In this document: positions 55,603-64,000 of the stretch, piece by piece
How the letters are laid out: every line of letters begins with the position of its first letter
Numbering within the stretch: the first letter of the stretch is position 1
Source: Tautonia rosea
GTDB lineage: Bacteria > Planctomycetota > Planctomycetia > Isosphaerales > Isosphaeraceae
Assembly: GCF_012958305.1 (NCBI RefSeq)
Contig: NZ_JABBYO010000006.1
Coordinates: 248,001 to 312,000, forward strand
DNA length: 64,000 nucleotides
Direction of reading: 5' to 3'
The notes under the pieces: model-generated
Databases searched by the model: none
Seen by the model: only the letters and a program-made list of their open reading frames with translations
Told to the model about the DNA's origin: nothing
Program-made: the position numbers and the translations under genes

Positions 55603-56679
55603 ATGAGTGATCGCCTGGCCTGGCCGAAGTCGACGGGCCTCCTGATCAACCTGGCGGCGTTTATCCTGATCATCGCAGGAATTCGGGCCTCGGCCGAGCT
55701 GATCGTGCCGTTCTTGCTGGCGCTCTTTCTGGCGGTGATCATCACACCGAAGATTGATCAGATTGCCCGGTGGGGGATGCCGCGTTGGGTGGCGGTGGCA
55801 CTGGTGACCCTGGTTGTCAGCGTCATTCTGGTGCTGGGTTTGGCGTATGTCGGGGTCTCGCTCAACGAATTGCTCTGGAGACTTCCGCAGATTCAGCGAC
55901 AGTTGTACACATTGCGCGAAGAGATGTTCGACAAGCTTGAGTCTCTTGGTCTGCCAGTCCCTCCGGAGCGGAGCGAGGGAGCGATTTTCGACCCCGCTTA
56001 CGGGGTTCGAATGCTCGGGGGTCTCCTGGCGGGGATGAGCAATATTTTCAGTAACGGTCTGATGATTCTCATTACCGTAGCCTTCATCTTGCTGGAATCA
56101 GGAGGATTTCCGGCGAAGATGCAAACGATTTTCGGTTCGGACAGCCCGGCGATGAACCGGAGCTTGAAGATTCTGGCCGACCAGCGGCGCTACATGGTGA
56201 TCAAATCCTGGATCAGTGTGGCAACGGGGATTCCCGTGGCGATCGGTCTAGCATTGATGGGGGTTGATTATGCGGTGCTCTGGGGGGTGCTCGCGTTTCT
56301 GCTGAACTTCATTCCGAACATTGGGTCGCTGATTGCCGCGATTCCGCCGGTGATGCTCGCCCTGGTGCAGAACGGCATTCCCGTGGCAATCGGGGTGGTG
56401 CTGCTGTTTCTGGCGGTGAACTTCGTGATTGGATATCTGGTCGAGCCGCCGGCGATGGGCAAGGGCCTGGGAATCTCGACCCTGGTGGTCTGGATCTCTC
56501 TGATTTTCTGGGGATGGGTGCTGGGCCCCGTGGGCATGTTCCTTTCGGTCCCGCTGACGATGGCGTTGAAGATCGTCCTGGAAGGCTCAGACGAGACTCG
56601 GTGGTTGGCGATTCTGCTCGGCCCGCCCAGTGCGGCCAAGGCCGAGCCGGTTGAAATCGAAGGCGGTACACCGTCCTGA
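55603..56679 (+). CDS. AI-2E family (YdiK/PerM/TqsA) transporter
   Basis: An inner membrane protein of 358 residues with about seven membrane segments and family landmarks PFLLALFLAVIITPKID near 40, GVLAFLLNFIPNIGSLIAAIPPVMLAL near 240 and a GYLVEPPAMGKGLGI block. Named for the autoinducer-2 exporter TqsA; most members are of uncertain substrate. GAGGTGAGACTG precedes ATG 55603. It is 37 bp after the ABC-2 permease gene. Confidence 0.88.
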   Translation: MSDRLAWPKSTGLLINLAAFILIIAGIRASAELIVPFLLALFLAVIITPKIDQIARWGMPRWVAVALVTLVVSVILVLGLAYVGVSLNELLWRLPQIQRQLYTLREEMFDKLESLGLPVPPERSEGAIFDPAYGVRMLGGLLAGMSNIFSNGLMILITVAFILLESGGFPAKMQTIFGSDSPAMNRSLKILADQRRYMVIKSWISVATGIPVAIGLALMGVDYAVLWGVLAFLLNFIPNIGSLIAAIPPVMLALVQNGIPVAIGVVLLFLAVNFVIGYLVEPPAMGKGLGISTLVVWISLIFWGWVLGPVGMFLSVPLTMALKIVLEGSDETRWLAILLGPPSAAKAEPVEIEGGTPS

Positions 56680-56705
56680 TCAGAGTGAAGGGGAGAGAGA
56701 CGGTC

Positions 56706-58193
56706 GTGCCAAGCACTCCGAGCCGGGCCGCGTTGAAGGCGATTCTCGAACAGTGCGGCTTGCCTCTGGCTGAGTCACAGTATGATGCCCTCTGGGCGTA
56801 TCATCGGCTGCTGCGTGAGGCGGATGCGGAGCTGAACCTGACACGCATCCGCAACTTTGAAAATATGGTTCTCAAGCATTATATGGATAGCCTGCTGGTG
56901 TTGAACCATGTCGAATTGCCGAGCCCGCTGGTCGACATGGGCTCGGGTGCAGGCTTGCCGGGCATTCCGCTGAAGATCGCCCGGCCAGACGTTCATCTGA
57001 TTCTGGCTGAGCCTCGGGGAGCGCGGGCGGCATTTCTCCGTCGCGTGTGTGAACGGCTTGGTCTCGAAGGGGCGGAGGTGCACGCGGGGAAAATCGGCCC
57101 GTGGTTTACCCGTCCGGTCGAGGGAGTGATCAGCCGAGCGGTCGCGACGATTCCGGAAACGCTGGAACGGGTGGCGTACTGTCTTCGCCCCGGTGGCCGC
57201 ATGATCTTCCTCAAAGGGCCGGATTGCGACGACGAAATTGCCGAGGCTCGCCGAACGCTTGGAAATGCGTACCGGCTTGTCGGCGATCATGCTGACCGCA
57301 TTCCGGGCACTGAGCATCGTCGTCGGTTCGTCGTGTACGAACGCCTGGAGGCTCCGGTCGTCTCTGCAACGCTGCCAACAGCCGAGACTCCGCGGGCCCG
57401 GGCCTTTTCCGGTTCGGTCAAGGAGGTGTCGAGTGCGTCGAACCCTTCGTTCCGGCTGGCGCGTGACGTGCTCTCCGGCCGAGGGATTCGCAAACACGGA
57501 CGGGCGGTGATCGCGGGACATCGGATCATTACCGAAATTGTGGATCGGTTTCCCGATCGAATCGAAGCCTGGATGACCGGCCCCGAAGGGGACCCTCCTC
57601 CACAGGAGATCAGCCCTGACGTGACCTGGTTGCGGCTAGATCCGGTGTTGCTCCGAGAACTCGATGTGTCGGGGACCGGAGCTCCGTTACTGCTGGCGCG
57701 GGTGCCGGAGATCCCGAGCTGGTCCGCGGAGGAGGATTGGCCCGAGGGCTGCTCGCTGTTCGTGCCGTTTCAGGATCCGGAAAACGTGGGGGCGGTGCTG
57801 CGATCGGCGGCGGCGTTCGGGGCGGCCCGGGTGGTTTTGTTGAAGGAAGCGGCGCATCCGTTTCATCCGAAGGCGGTTCGCGCGGCCGGGCCGGCGGTGT
57901 TTCAGGTTCCACTCGCCTTCGGGCCATCGATCAACGATCTGGTGAGTGAATCTGTGCCGATCATTCCGCTCGACCTCGATGGGCCTTCACTTGATGGCGA
58001 ACCCTGGCCTGATCGCTTTGGGTTGCTGCCAGGCGTGGAGGGGCCAGGATTGCCGGAGCGATGGCGCGGTCATCCTCATCGCCGTCGCGTGCCGATCGCG
58101 CCGGGGGTCGAGTCGCTCAACGCCGCAACGGCAACGGCTGTCTCGCTCTTCGCCTGGCGAAGCAAGGCGGGCTGGCCAGCGTCGGACAGATGA
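56706..58193 (+). CDS. Fused RNA methyltransferase: RsmG domain plus SpoU/TrmH domain
   Basis: One 495-residue chain holds two rRNA/tRNA-methylating domains. The N-terminal half (about 1-215) is RsmG: RNFENMVLKHYMDSLL, DMGSGAGLPGIPLKIA and a SAM-site ISRAVATI, as in 16S m7G527 methyltransferase. The C-terminal half is SpoU-like: DPENVGAVLRSAAAFG (motif 1), LLPGVEGPGL (motif 2) and RVPIAPGVESLNAATATAVSLFAW (motif 3). GTG 56706 follows AGGGGAG; GTG 56685 is a weaker alternative. The stop overlaps the YfhO-like gene (ATGA). The SpoU target is unknown. Confidence 0.88.
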   Translation: MPSTPSRAALKAILEQCGLPLAESQYDALWAYHRLLREADAELNLTRIRNFENMVLKHYMDSLLVLNHVELPSPLVDMGSGAGLPGIPLKIARPDVHLILAEPRGARAAFLRRVCERLGLEGAEVHAGKIGPWFTRPVEGVISRAVATIPETLERVAYCLRPGGRMIFLKGPDCDDEIAEARRTLGNAYRLVGDHADRIPGTEHRRRFVVYERLEAPVVSATLPTAETPRARAFSGSVKEVSSASNPSFRLARDVLSGRGIRKHGRAVIAGHRIITEIVDRFPDRIEAWMTGPEGDPPPQEISPDVTWLRLDPVLLRELDVSGTGAPLLLARVPEIPSWSAEEDWPEGCSLFVPFQDPENVGAVLRSAAAFGAARVVLLKEAAHPFHPKAVRAAGPAVFQVPLAFGPSINDLVSESVPIIPLDLDGPSLDGEPWPDRFGLLPGVEGPGLPERWRGHPHRRRVPIAPGVESLNAATATAVSLFAWRSKAGWPASDR

Positions 58194-60634
58194 GGGCGGC
58201 TGTTCCGGACGTCCGTCGATGGTCACGCATCGCTGGGCCGATCGCTGTCCTGGCCGGGGCCTTGCTGCTCGGCTTCTCGGGCCTGATGGCCGACCCGGGG
58301 GCGCTGATTGTCGACGGTGAACGATCCTGGGTCGATGAGGGATTTGGGCCGGGGGAGCGGCCAATCGGAAACGACCTCACGGGTTTGTTCCTCCCGCGAT
58401 TCCTCTGGCAAAGCGAGATCTGGAGGAAGACCGGCACGATTCCGCAATGGGATCCGCGGGGCTTTGCCGGTCGGCCGAATGTGGCAAACCCGCAGGCGGG
58501 TCTCTGGTATCCGCCGGTCTGGCTCGCCTGGTCGTGGGGCGATCCATCGGCCCTCGGTTGGCTGACGGTGGCGCACCTGCTCTGGCTGGGCCTTGGCGGG
58601 TTTGCCCTGGGCCTCGGGGTCGGACTCGGCCCTTTGGCCGCGACGGTTTCAGGCGTCGTCGTGATGATGAATCCGTACATCATCGCGCAGGTGAATGAAG
58701 GGCATGTTCCGCATGTTTGGTCAGTGAGCTGGTATCCCTGGGCTTTCCTGGGTGTGCTCTGTCTGAGGAAGGGCCAATGGCCGGGTGGCTTGCTCTTTCC
58801 CCTGGGCCTGGCTTGCTCGGTGATGACGGGGCATCCTCAAGAGGGCGTGTACCTCGGTCTGGTGCTGGCGGGCTGGGCTGCTTGGGATGCAGCGGGGACG
58901 ATCACGAGCGTACGGCGATGGAAACGGCTCGCAACACACTCAGATTCCGATGTTCGTGAAGGTGTTCATCGTTTGGGCCGATGGGGCCTCCTGTTCCTGC
59001 TTGCGCTCGGGCTTTCAGCGGTGGAGTGGCTGCCGATTTTGCACGCGAGAGCCTGGGCGGCCGGGCCGATGGGCGGGGAAGGGGGGGGCGGAGCGACCGT
59101 GTATCATCTCTGGCCGTCGAATCTGATGCAACTGGTTTCTCCAAGAGCGCTCGGGGAACCTGCCTCGTATGATGGTCGTGGAAATTCCTGGGAAACGATG
59201 CTGTCGGTCGGTTGGGTTCCCCTGGTCCTGATCGTGCTCGGCGTGTTCGTTTTTCCCGATCGCCGAGCGGTGTGGGGATGGTTTGTACTGATGGGCATGA
59301 GTCTCTGGTTCGCCGGGGGGAGGTCGCTGGGGCTGGCCTCGCTTGTGGCGGGAATTCCCGGGATGGAGGCGGCCCGGGTTCCGGCCCGATCGCTCTTTCT
59401 GACTGCCACGGCCGCTGCGGTGCTGGCTGGGATGGGATTGCAGATGATTGCGTCGGTCGTTGATCGTCGTCGAGTGATACGGTGGGCAATTTCTTATGGA
59501 CGGATACTTGCGTTGGTGTGTCTCTTTGTGGCAGCGGGGTTGGCGGTGAGCCTGGTTCCTGAAGCTGGGGAGGCCCGGGAAGGAGGATTGGCCCCATCGC
59601 CGTGGTTGCTGGCCTGTGGTCGGCTTGTCCAGGATTGGTTGACGCTTGCCACGATCGCGGCGGTCGGGGTGGTGTTGTGCTGGCGAGTCTCACCGATTGG
59701 GAAGGGAAGCGGAGCGGCGATCCTTGTGGCGGGCATTACGATCCTGGAACTGTCGCTCTCGACGGTGATGGCCGTTCCGACCTGTTCGGTGGACCGGTTT
59801 CTTGAGCGTGATGCGGTGTCGAATGCGATCGATCGGCATCGCCCGAAGTCTCCATTGCGCATTCGAGCCAGAGACACGTTTTATTCCGACCTGCACGCGT
59901 GGCGTGAGAGTATTGAAAAAACAAATATTGGTGATTTGTTCCAAATTCGTCATGCGACAGAGATCATCCGACCGCTTTATGCGGTGTTCCAGGAGTCGGA
60001 TTCCCGAGCCTCACGTCCCCTCGATGCGGACCTTGCTCGATCGGTTCTGGACCGGATGGGAGTGCAGTTGTTGCTCAGCGATCGACCGCTTCGGTTGACG
60101 ATTGGGCCAGTGCTGGAATCGGGAAGGAACGGGATCGCTCGGTTTGAACTGATCGAGAATCTGAGCGCTTTGCCAAGAGCCCGTGTGCTTCCGAGGGTCG
60201 ACGTCGTCGAACCATCTTGGACGCTGGATCGTCTGGCCGAGGTCGATCCGCGTTTGGTCGTCGTGATGACGCATGACCCGCTGCGGGGGCTTGACGGAGA
60301 TCGGCAACCGTTCACGCCGGTCGAGTATTGTCAGGAGCATCCGGATCGGATCGTTCTTCGGGTGACGACGAGGGCTCCTGGCCTGCTAATCGTCGCCGAC
60401 ACCTGGATGCCCGGCTGGCGAGCAACGCTCAACGGTCGGCCTGTTCCGGTGTTTTGCGGCGATCACGCCTTCCGGGTTGTGGCCTTGCCGGAGCCGGGCA
60501 GGATCGAAGTGGTGATGACGTATCGAGCGCCGGGCCTGGCGATTGGGGGGATGATCTCGGTGGGGTCGGTCGGGTTGCTGGCTGTAATCGGTCTCAGGGG
60601 GGCGGTTCGGAAGCGTTTTCCTCGACGGGCGTGA
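58190..60634 (+). CDS. YfhO-family multi-pass membrane protein
   Basis: An 814-residue inner membrane protein with about 12 hydrophobic segments and the family features FLPRFLWQSEIWRKTGTIPQWDP, PYIIAQVNEGHV, and a C-terminal soluble beta-domain (about 700-780, APGLLIVADTWMPGWRATLNGRPVPV). YfhO proteins are linked to glycosylation of cell-wall polymers in Firmicutes; the role here is unknown. ATG 58190 overlaps the previous stop. The last 41 bp overlap the opposing CNNM gene. Confidence 0.85.
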   Translation: MRAAVPDVRRWSRIAGPIAVLAGALLLGFSGLMADPGALIVDGERSWVDEGFGPGERPIGNDLTGLFLPRFLWQSEIWRKTGTIPQWDPRGFAGRPNVANPQAGLWYPPVWLAWSWGDPSALGWLTVAHLLWLGLGGFALGLGVGLGPLAATVSGVVVMMNPYIIAQVNEGHVPHVWSVSWYPWAFLGVLCLRKGQWPGGLLFPLGLACSVMTGHPQEGVYLGLVLAGWAAWDAAGTITSVRRWKRLATHSDSDVREGVHRLGRWGLLFLLALGLSAVEWLPILHARAWAAGPMGGEGGGGATVYHLWPSNLMQLVSPRALGEPASYDGRGNSWETMLSVGWVPLVLIVLGVFVFPDRRAVWGWFVLMGMSLWFAGGRSLGLASLVAGIPGMEAARVPARSLFLTATAAAVLAGMGLQMIASVVDRRRVIRWAISYGRILALVCLFVAAGLAVSLVPEAGEAREGGLAPSPWLLACGRLVQDWLTLATIAAVGVVLCWRVSPIGKGSGAAILVAGITILELSLSTVMAVPTCSVDRFLERDAVSNAIDRHRPKSPLRIRARDTFYSDLHAWRESIEKTNIGDLFQIRHATEIIRPLYAVFQESDSRASRPLDADLARSVLDRMGVQLLLSDRPLRLTIGPVLESGRNGIARFELIENLSALPRARVLPRVDVVEPSWTLDRLAEVDPRLVVVMTHDPLRGLDGDRQPFTPVEYCQEHPDRIVLRVTTRAPGLLIVADTWMPGWRATLNGRPVPVFCGDHAFRVVALPEPGRIEVVMTYRAPGLAIGGMISVGSVGLLAVIGLRGAVRKRFPRRA

Positions 60635-61901
60635 CCCGGATTTTGTGGACACGATTAGCCGAGACATCAACCACCGTGAATCGGTAGTTGTCCCAATCGA
60701 GTGACTCTCCCACGGCGGGGATGTGGCCCAGGCGGGTGATGACGAATCCGGCCACAGTATGGTAATCGCCGGGAGGAAGGTCGCGGTGCATGACGTGGTC
60801 GCGGAGAGCGTCGGCGGGGAGCATGCCGTCGACCATCCAGGAGCCATCGGAGTGAGGCTCGGCTCGCGGTCCGGGAGACTCTCCAGGGCCGGGGAGATCG
60901 CCGACGATGGCTTCCAGCAGGTCGGTCAGCGTGAGCACTCCCTCGACCGAGCCGTACTCGTCGAGCACGACGGCGAAGTGGTGGCCGGTTTTCTGGAAGG
61001 TGTCGAGAATCTTCAAGCCCCGCGTCCCTTCGTAAAGGAATAAGGGGATTGCCAGGTGCCCTTTCAAGGCAACGGCATGTTCGGAGAGGCCAAGGGCCAG
61101 AAGTTCCTTGACACGAACAATTCCCAGAACATCATCAATGGATCCGTTGCAGACCGGGAAGCTGGAGTGTGGGCTGGTCGTGACCTTGCGGCGGATCTCC
61201 TCGGGAGAGTCGTCGATGTCAAGCCAGACGACCTCGCTCCGAGGGGTCATCAGCACGCCCGCCCGCCGATCGCCGAGGCGAAGGACGCCGCGGATCATGT
61301 CGTGCTCGACCGGTTCAAAGACGCCGTGCTCAATCCCCTGAAGGATCATCTGCTTGACGTCCTCATCGGTCACGGGAGGTTCGGAACTTTGCCGGATGCC
61401 AATGGCATAGAGCACCAGGTTGGTTGATCCGCTGAGCAATCGGACCAGGGGGACGGTGATTCGGGAGAGAAGTCGCAGGGTCGGGGCCGTCAACCGGGCG
61501 ATGCGCTCGGGGGCCGCCAGCGCAATGCGCTTCGGAACGAGCTCTCCCAGGATTAATGTGGCGTAAGTGATGCCAACGACTACAATCCCCAGCGCGATCG
61601 GCTCGGCCGAGCCTTCGATGGCCGGTAGCGGGCGCAGTGCTTCTGCCAGCGGTTTCGCCAGCGTGGCACCACCGAAGGCTCCGGCGAGCGTGCCAATCAA
61701 GGTGATGCCGATCTGCACGGTCGAGAGAAACCGATTCGGGTCCTCGGCCAGTTCCAGGGCCGCCCGAGCGCGACGGTCGCCGAGCTTGGCCTGGGCATCG
61801 AGCCGCCCCTTCCGCGCTGAGACGATCGCCAGTTCCGAGGTTGAAAAGGCACCGTTGGCCAGGATCAAGGCGAGCAAGCCCGCCAGTTCGAACCACGGCA
61901 C
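60594..61901 (-). CDS. CNNM/HlyC-type membrane protein with CBS domains
   Basis: Possible divalent-cation transporter of the UPF0053/CNNM group. The 435-residue protein has an N-terminal CNNM domain with four membrane segments (ELAGLLALILANGAFSTSELAIVSARKGRLDAQAK and VVGITYATLILGELVPKRIAL). A pair of CBS domains (about 215-330) and a C-terminal CorC/HlyC domain with YHTVAGFVITRLGHIPAVGE follow. GTG 61901 is selected because GGAG lies ten bases upstream and the membrane helix follows directly; the frame stays open further upstream, overlapping the neighbouring VWA gene. Confidence 0.87.
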   Translation of the reverse strand: MPWFELAGLLALILANGAFSTSELAIVSARKGRLDAQAKLGDRRARAALELAEDPNRFLSTVQIGITLIGTLAGAFGGATLAKPLAEALRPLPAIEGSAEPIALGIVVVGITYATLILGELVPKRIALAAPERIARLTAPTLRLLSRITVPLVRLLSGSTNLVLYAIGIRQSSEPPVTDEDVKQMILQGIEHGVFEPVEHDMIRGVLRLGDRRAGVLMTPRSEVVWLDIDDSPEEIRRKVTTSPHSSFPVCNGSIDDVLGIVRVKELLALGLSEHAVALKGHLAIPLFLYEGTRGLKILDTFQKTGHHFAVVLDEYGSVEGVLTLTDLLEAIVGDLPGPGESPGPRAEPHSDGSWMVDGMLPADALRDHVMHRDLPPGDYHTVAGFVITRLGHIPAVGESLDWDNYRFTVVDVSANRVHKIRVTPVEENASEPPP

Positions 61902-62001
61902 GAGGGTTTCTCCGAAGGGGGGAATCAGGGCCTGGCCTTTCGAAGGCCGGCCGCGGGGTGAGGCGATCCGAGTGGTCTCGCAGATCAAGAGGGATCGACG
62001 A

Positions 62002-64000
62002 TCATACCCATCCCATCCGCTTGCGGACAAACCACTCGACGCCGAGGACGCCGACGAAGCTGATCAGAAACGGCCAATTGTCCCAAAGGCGATACTCGAC
62101 CTGGGTTTCGACCCGGCTGAAGGATTCCGGGTCGAGATCGTCGAGGTAGCGGTCGAGTTGTTCGGGACGGAGGAACTGGCCGCCGGTCAGCTCGGAGAGT
62201 TGCTGCAGCAGAGCGATGTTTGCGGCCGGGTTCTCCAGCTCCAGGTCGTCCTGGAACACAAGGAATCGAGAGGTGGCTCGGCCGATTTCGTTGCCATCGG
62301 CACCGGTGGCGATGACCTCGACACCGTAGATTCCCGGATCACCAGAGGCGGAGTACGTGCCACGGGCGCGGTCGTCCTGAAAAAACAGATCGACCGGCAC
62401 GGCGGCCTCGCCTCCGGGGGGCCGAACGATGGCCTCGTAGCGGGCGTCTGAGACGGGTTGATCTTGCTCGTCTCGGGCGAGTGCCGACAGCTCGACGGCC
62501 CCGCCGATGGCCACGCGGCGACGATCGAGGCGCAGTTCCACGCGGGATTGTCCCTGATCTTCCTGGTGGGCAAGCCAGAGGATCGCCTGCCGCCAGAACT
62601 TGCGATGGGCTTCCTGGCTGGCTTCCGAGGCGCGGTACCAGGGCCAGGTTTCGCCGCCGAAGGCAATGACGCGCCCGCGGCCATCCTGGGCAACCATCAA
62701 CGGTTCCCGTTCGGGTGTCAACGCCCAGACAACGGCCGATTGCTTCGGGCGGCCGAGTCGGCTTGCGCCGGGAATCGGCGGAAGTTGTTCCCAGGTGCTG
62801 GCGGTCTCGGCCTGGGTCGAGCCAATCTGCAAGACGTAGTTGTCGAGGGCCTGCGGGTTGGGAATGACCTGAAGCCCGTCTGCGGGCTCGATCTGACCGT
62901 CGCCGCTTCTCATGATCGTCGGGAGAACCTCGGCCAGGGGGGTTGCTCCCCAGCCGCCATCGCCAAAGCTGTCGCGTCCACCGAGCATGATCAAGCCGGC
63001 ACCGGCCTGGACGGCTCGGGCGAGCAACTGCTGCTGATTCGGTGACAGGAATTTGGCCGGGACATCACCGAGAATGTAGACATCATGAGCGCCTGGCGCA
63101 AAGGCTTCGTCGGGGATGGCGGGCTGACCACCGCGGCCCGGGCCAAGAATCACGTTGAGGTTCGCCTGGATTTCTCGGGAGGCATCGAGCGCGCGGGTGA
63201 CGAACTTCCCTTCCCAGATCGTCCCAGGACCCTGAAGGTGCAACACGTTGAGCCCACCGGGCAAGACACTCACAAAGGTGCTGAAGCTGTTGTTCGAGTC
63301 AATCAGCTCTCCCTCTCGCGAGGCAACCTGGACAGTGAGCAACTGCTCTCCCGCAACCTGAGGGGCAAACCGCAAGGGGGGCGTTGTCACCACTTCCGAG
63401 TCGGGCGGTACCTGGACGGTCGCTCGGGCGACGGGCTGTCCGAAACCCTCGGCGCGGAGCTCGACTTCCAGTTGTTGACCGGCGTACCCGCGAACCCGGA
63501 GCGCCCCGCGGACCTCCATCTCGTTCTTCACGAAGATGGCTTCGGGAGCCTGCACCCCGGTCACGGCGATATCTCGGGAGCCAGCTCCGGCGGCGGCCGA
63601 CCCGAAGCCGACCGCCGTGATCGGCACCCCTTGAGCCCTGAGGTTCTGCGCCGCCGTCAAGGGGGCGACCCCGCCATTCGAAGCTCCGTCAGACATCACC
63701 ACGACCGAGGCAATCGGTGCTCCGCTCTCCCGTCGCACGGCCTCCAGGAGCGAGGCGCCGAGCGTTGTTTGCAGGCCGTCCGGTTCGGTTATCTCGTCGG
63801 AAGGCAGGCCGGGGTGGAGCTCGCGGTCGAAACGGTAGTACTTCACGGCCAGGCCCGAGTCCGGATCGGCCGAAGTGTCCCCCAGCACCTCTTGCGCCCG
63901 GTCCAGAGCGCGGCGGGCCATTCCCCATCGGCTGCGGTTGTTGGCCTCATCATTGATCTTCATGCTGGTCGAACTGTCGACGAGGAAGATTAATGAGACC
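62002..64000 (-). CDS. VWA-domain membrane protein (5' end outside the window)
   Basis: The visible 666 residues read from the window edge SLIFLVDSSTSMKINDEANN, which is a complete MIDAS motif (DxSxS) of a von Willebrand A domain, so the true start lies beyond base 64000. A beta-sandwich region, a GATase1-like domain (GGRDSFGDGGWGATPLAEVLPTI, about 320 residues in) and a C-terminal membrane segment (PFLISFVGVLGVEWFVRKRMG) follow. This is the layout of a large bacterial VWA/GATase-like membrane protein, often near MoxR ATPases. No MoxR is visible here. Confidence 0.85.
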   Translation of the reverse strand, partial: VSLIFLVDSSTSMKINDEANNRSRWGMARRALDRAQEVLGDTSADPDSGLAVKYYRFDRELHPGLPSDEITEPDGLQTTLGASLLEAVRRESGAPIASVVVMSDGASNGGVAPLTAAQNLRAQGVPITAVGFGSAAAGAGSRDIAVTGVQAPEAIFVKNEMEVRGALRVRGYAGQQLEVELRAEGFGQPVARATVQVPPDSEVVTTPPLRFAPQVAGEQLLTVQVASREGELIDSNNSFSTFVSVLPGGLNVLHLQGPGTIWEGKFVTRALDASREIQANLNVILGPGRGGQPAIPDEAFAPGAHDVYILGDVPAKFLSPNQQQLLARAVQAGAGLIMLGGRDSFGDGGWGATPLAEVLPTIMRSGDGQIEPADGLQVIPNPQALDNYVLQIGSTQAETASTWEQLPPIPGASRLGRPKQSAVVWALTPEREPLMVAQDGRGRVIAFGGETWPWYRASEASQEAHRKFWRQAILWLAHQEDQGQSRVELRLDRRRVAIGGAVELSALARDEQDQPVSDARYEAIVRPPGGEAAVPVDLFFQDDRARGTYSASGDPGIYGVEVIATGADGNEIGRATSRFLVFQDDLELENPAANIALLQQLSELTGGQFLRPEQLDRYLDDLDPESFSRVETQVEYRLWDNWPFLISFVGVLGVEWFVRKRMGWV

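Overview
This is a 64 kb stretch of a high-GC chromosome that looks planctomycetal, most likely from the Isosphaeraceae (inference; no 16S rRNA gene is present). The evidence is two secreted proteins with the planctomycete N-terminal LEGLExR..LS-type motif (45092-46597, 46806-49802), a stand-alone SOUL protein, YfhO-like and HTTM membrane proteins, several repeat-rich or Cys-rich exported proteins, B12-domain HTH regulators, and mostly short operons. No tRNA, rRNA, CRISPR array, insertion sequence or prophage was recognised.

Layout. 1-11.3 kb: groES (truncated by the window edge), prolyl oligopeptidase, rpmG, a 2Fe-2S ferredoxin, an exported protein joined by ATGA overlap to a degenerate M19 dipeptidase-like protein, a sulfotransferase-like/class IV aminotransferase pair, a secreted triple-RidA protein, and two tandem class II-like cytochromes c. 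11.8-27 kb: exported proteins of unknown function, a GH88 hydrolase with a uronate-dehydrogenase-like SDR, a PlsC acyltransferase, a secreted esterase-like protein, a GNAT overlapping an orphan RbsA-type ABC ATPase, and a sodium:solute symporter plus GATase-like protein flanked by two copies of a hairpin repeat. 26.4-32.3 kb: a minus-strand block with SOUL, cobL, an IMPase-like phosphatase and a three-gene overlapping unit centred on an HTTM-DCC fusion. 32.7-43.3 kb: a Cys-Tyr repeat protein, a GT2 glycosyltransferase, a lipoprotein, a secreted nitrilase-family enzyme, a three-gene polysaccharide-export-like ATPase operon, a possible transglutaminase-like protein, and a PAPAKV repeat protein. 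43.5-53.5 kb: two B12-domain HTH regulators (the second next to a sigma-70 factor), a matrixin metalloprotease, a large surface protein and pyrE. 53.6-64 kb: Xer recombinase, ABC-2 permease, AI-2E family protein, a fused RsmG-SpoU RNA methyltransferase, YfhO-like protein, CNNM/CBS protein and a VWA protein running off the edge.

Three signals stand out. First, a non-coding element occurs five times in two distant intergenic regions (739-1050 and 35479-35993). It has a CCGAAACGAA box, a gap of 66 nt in four copies and 68 nt in one (start to start), then a cluster of GCGCACC boxes spaced by about one or two helical turns. Second, the two B12-domain regulators have complementary losses: one keeps the cobalamin DxHxxG motif but lacks the CarH-type W-x9-EH motif, and the other keeps W-x9-EH but has no His at the cobalamin site. 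The latter sits directly before a sigma factor and behind four copies of a 12-mer. Third, 42296-42439 holds four closely spaced hairpins in a gene-free gap, a candidate structured RNA. Smaller curiosities are the RsmG-SpoU fusion, the 15-fold Cys-Tyr protein, several probable pseudoenzymes and the split version of a plant sulfotransferase-aminotransferase fusion.
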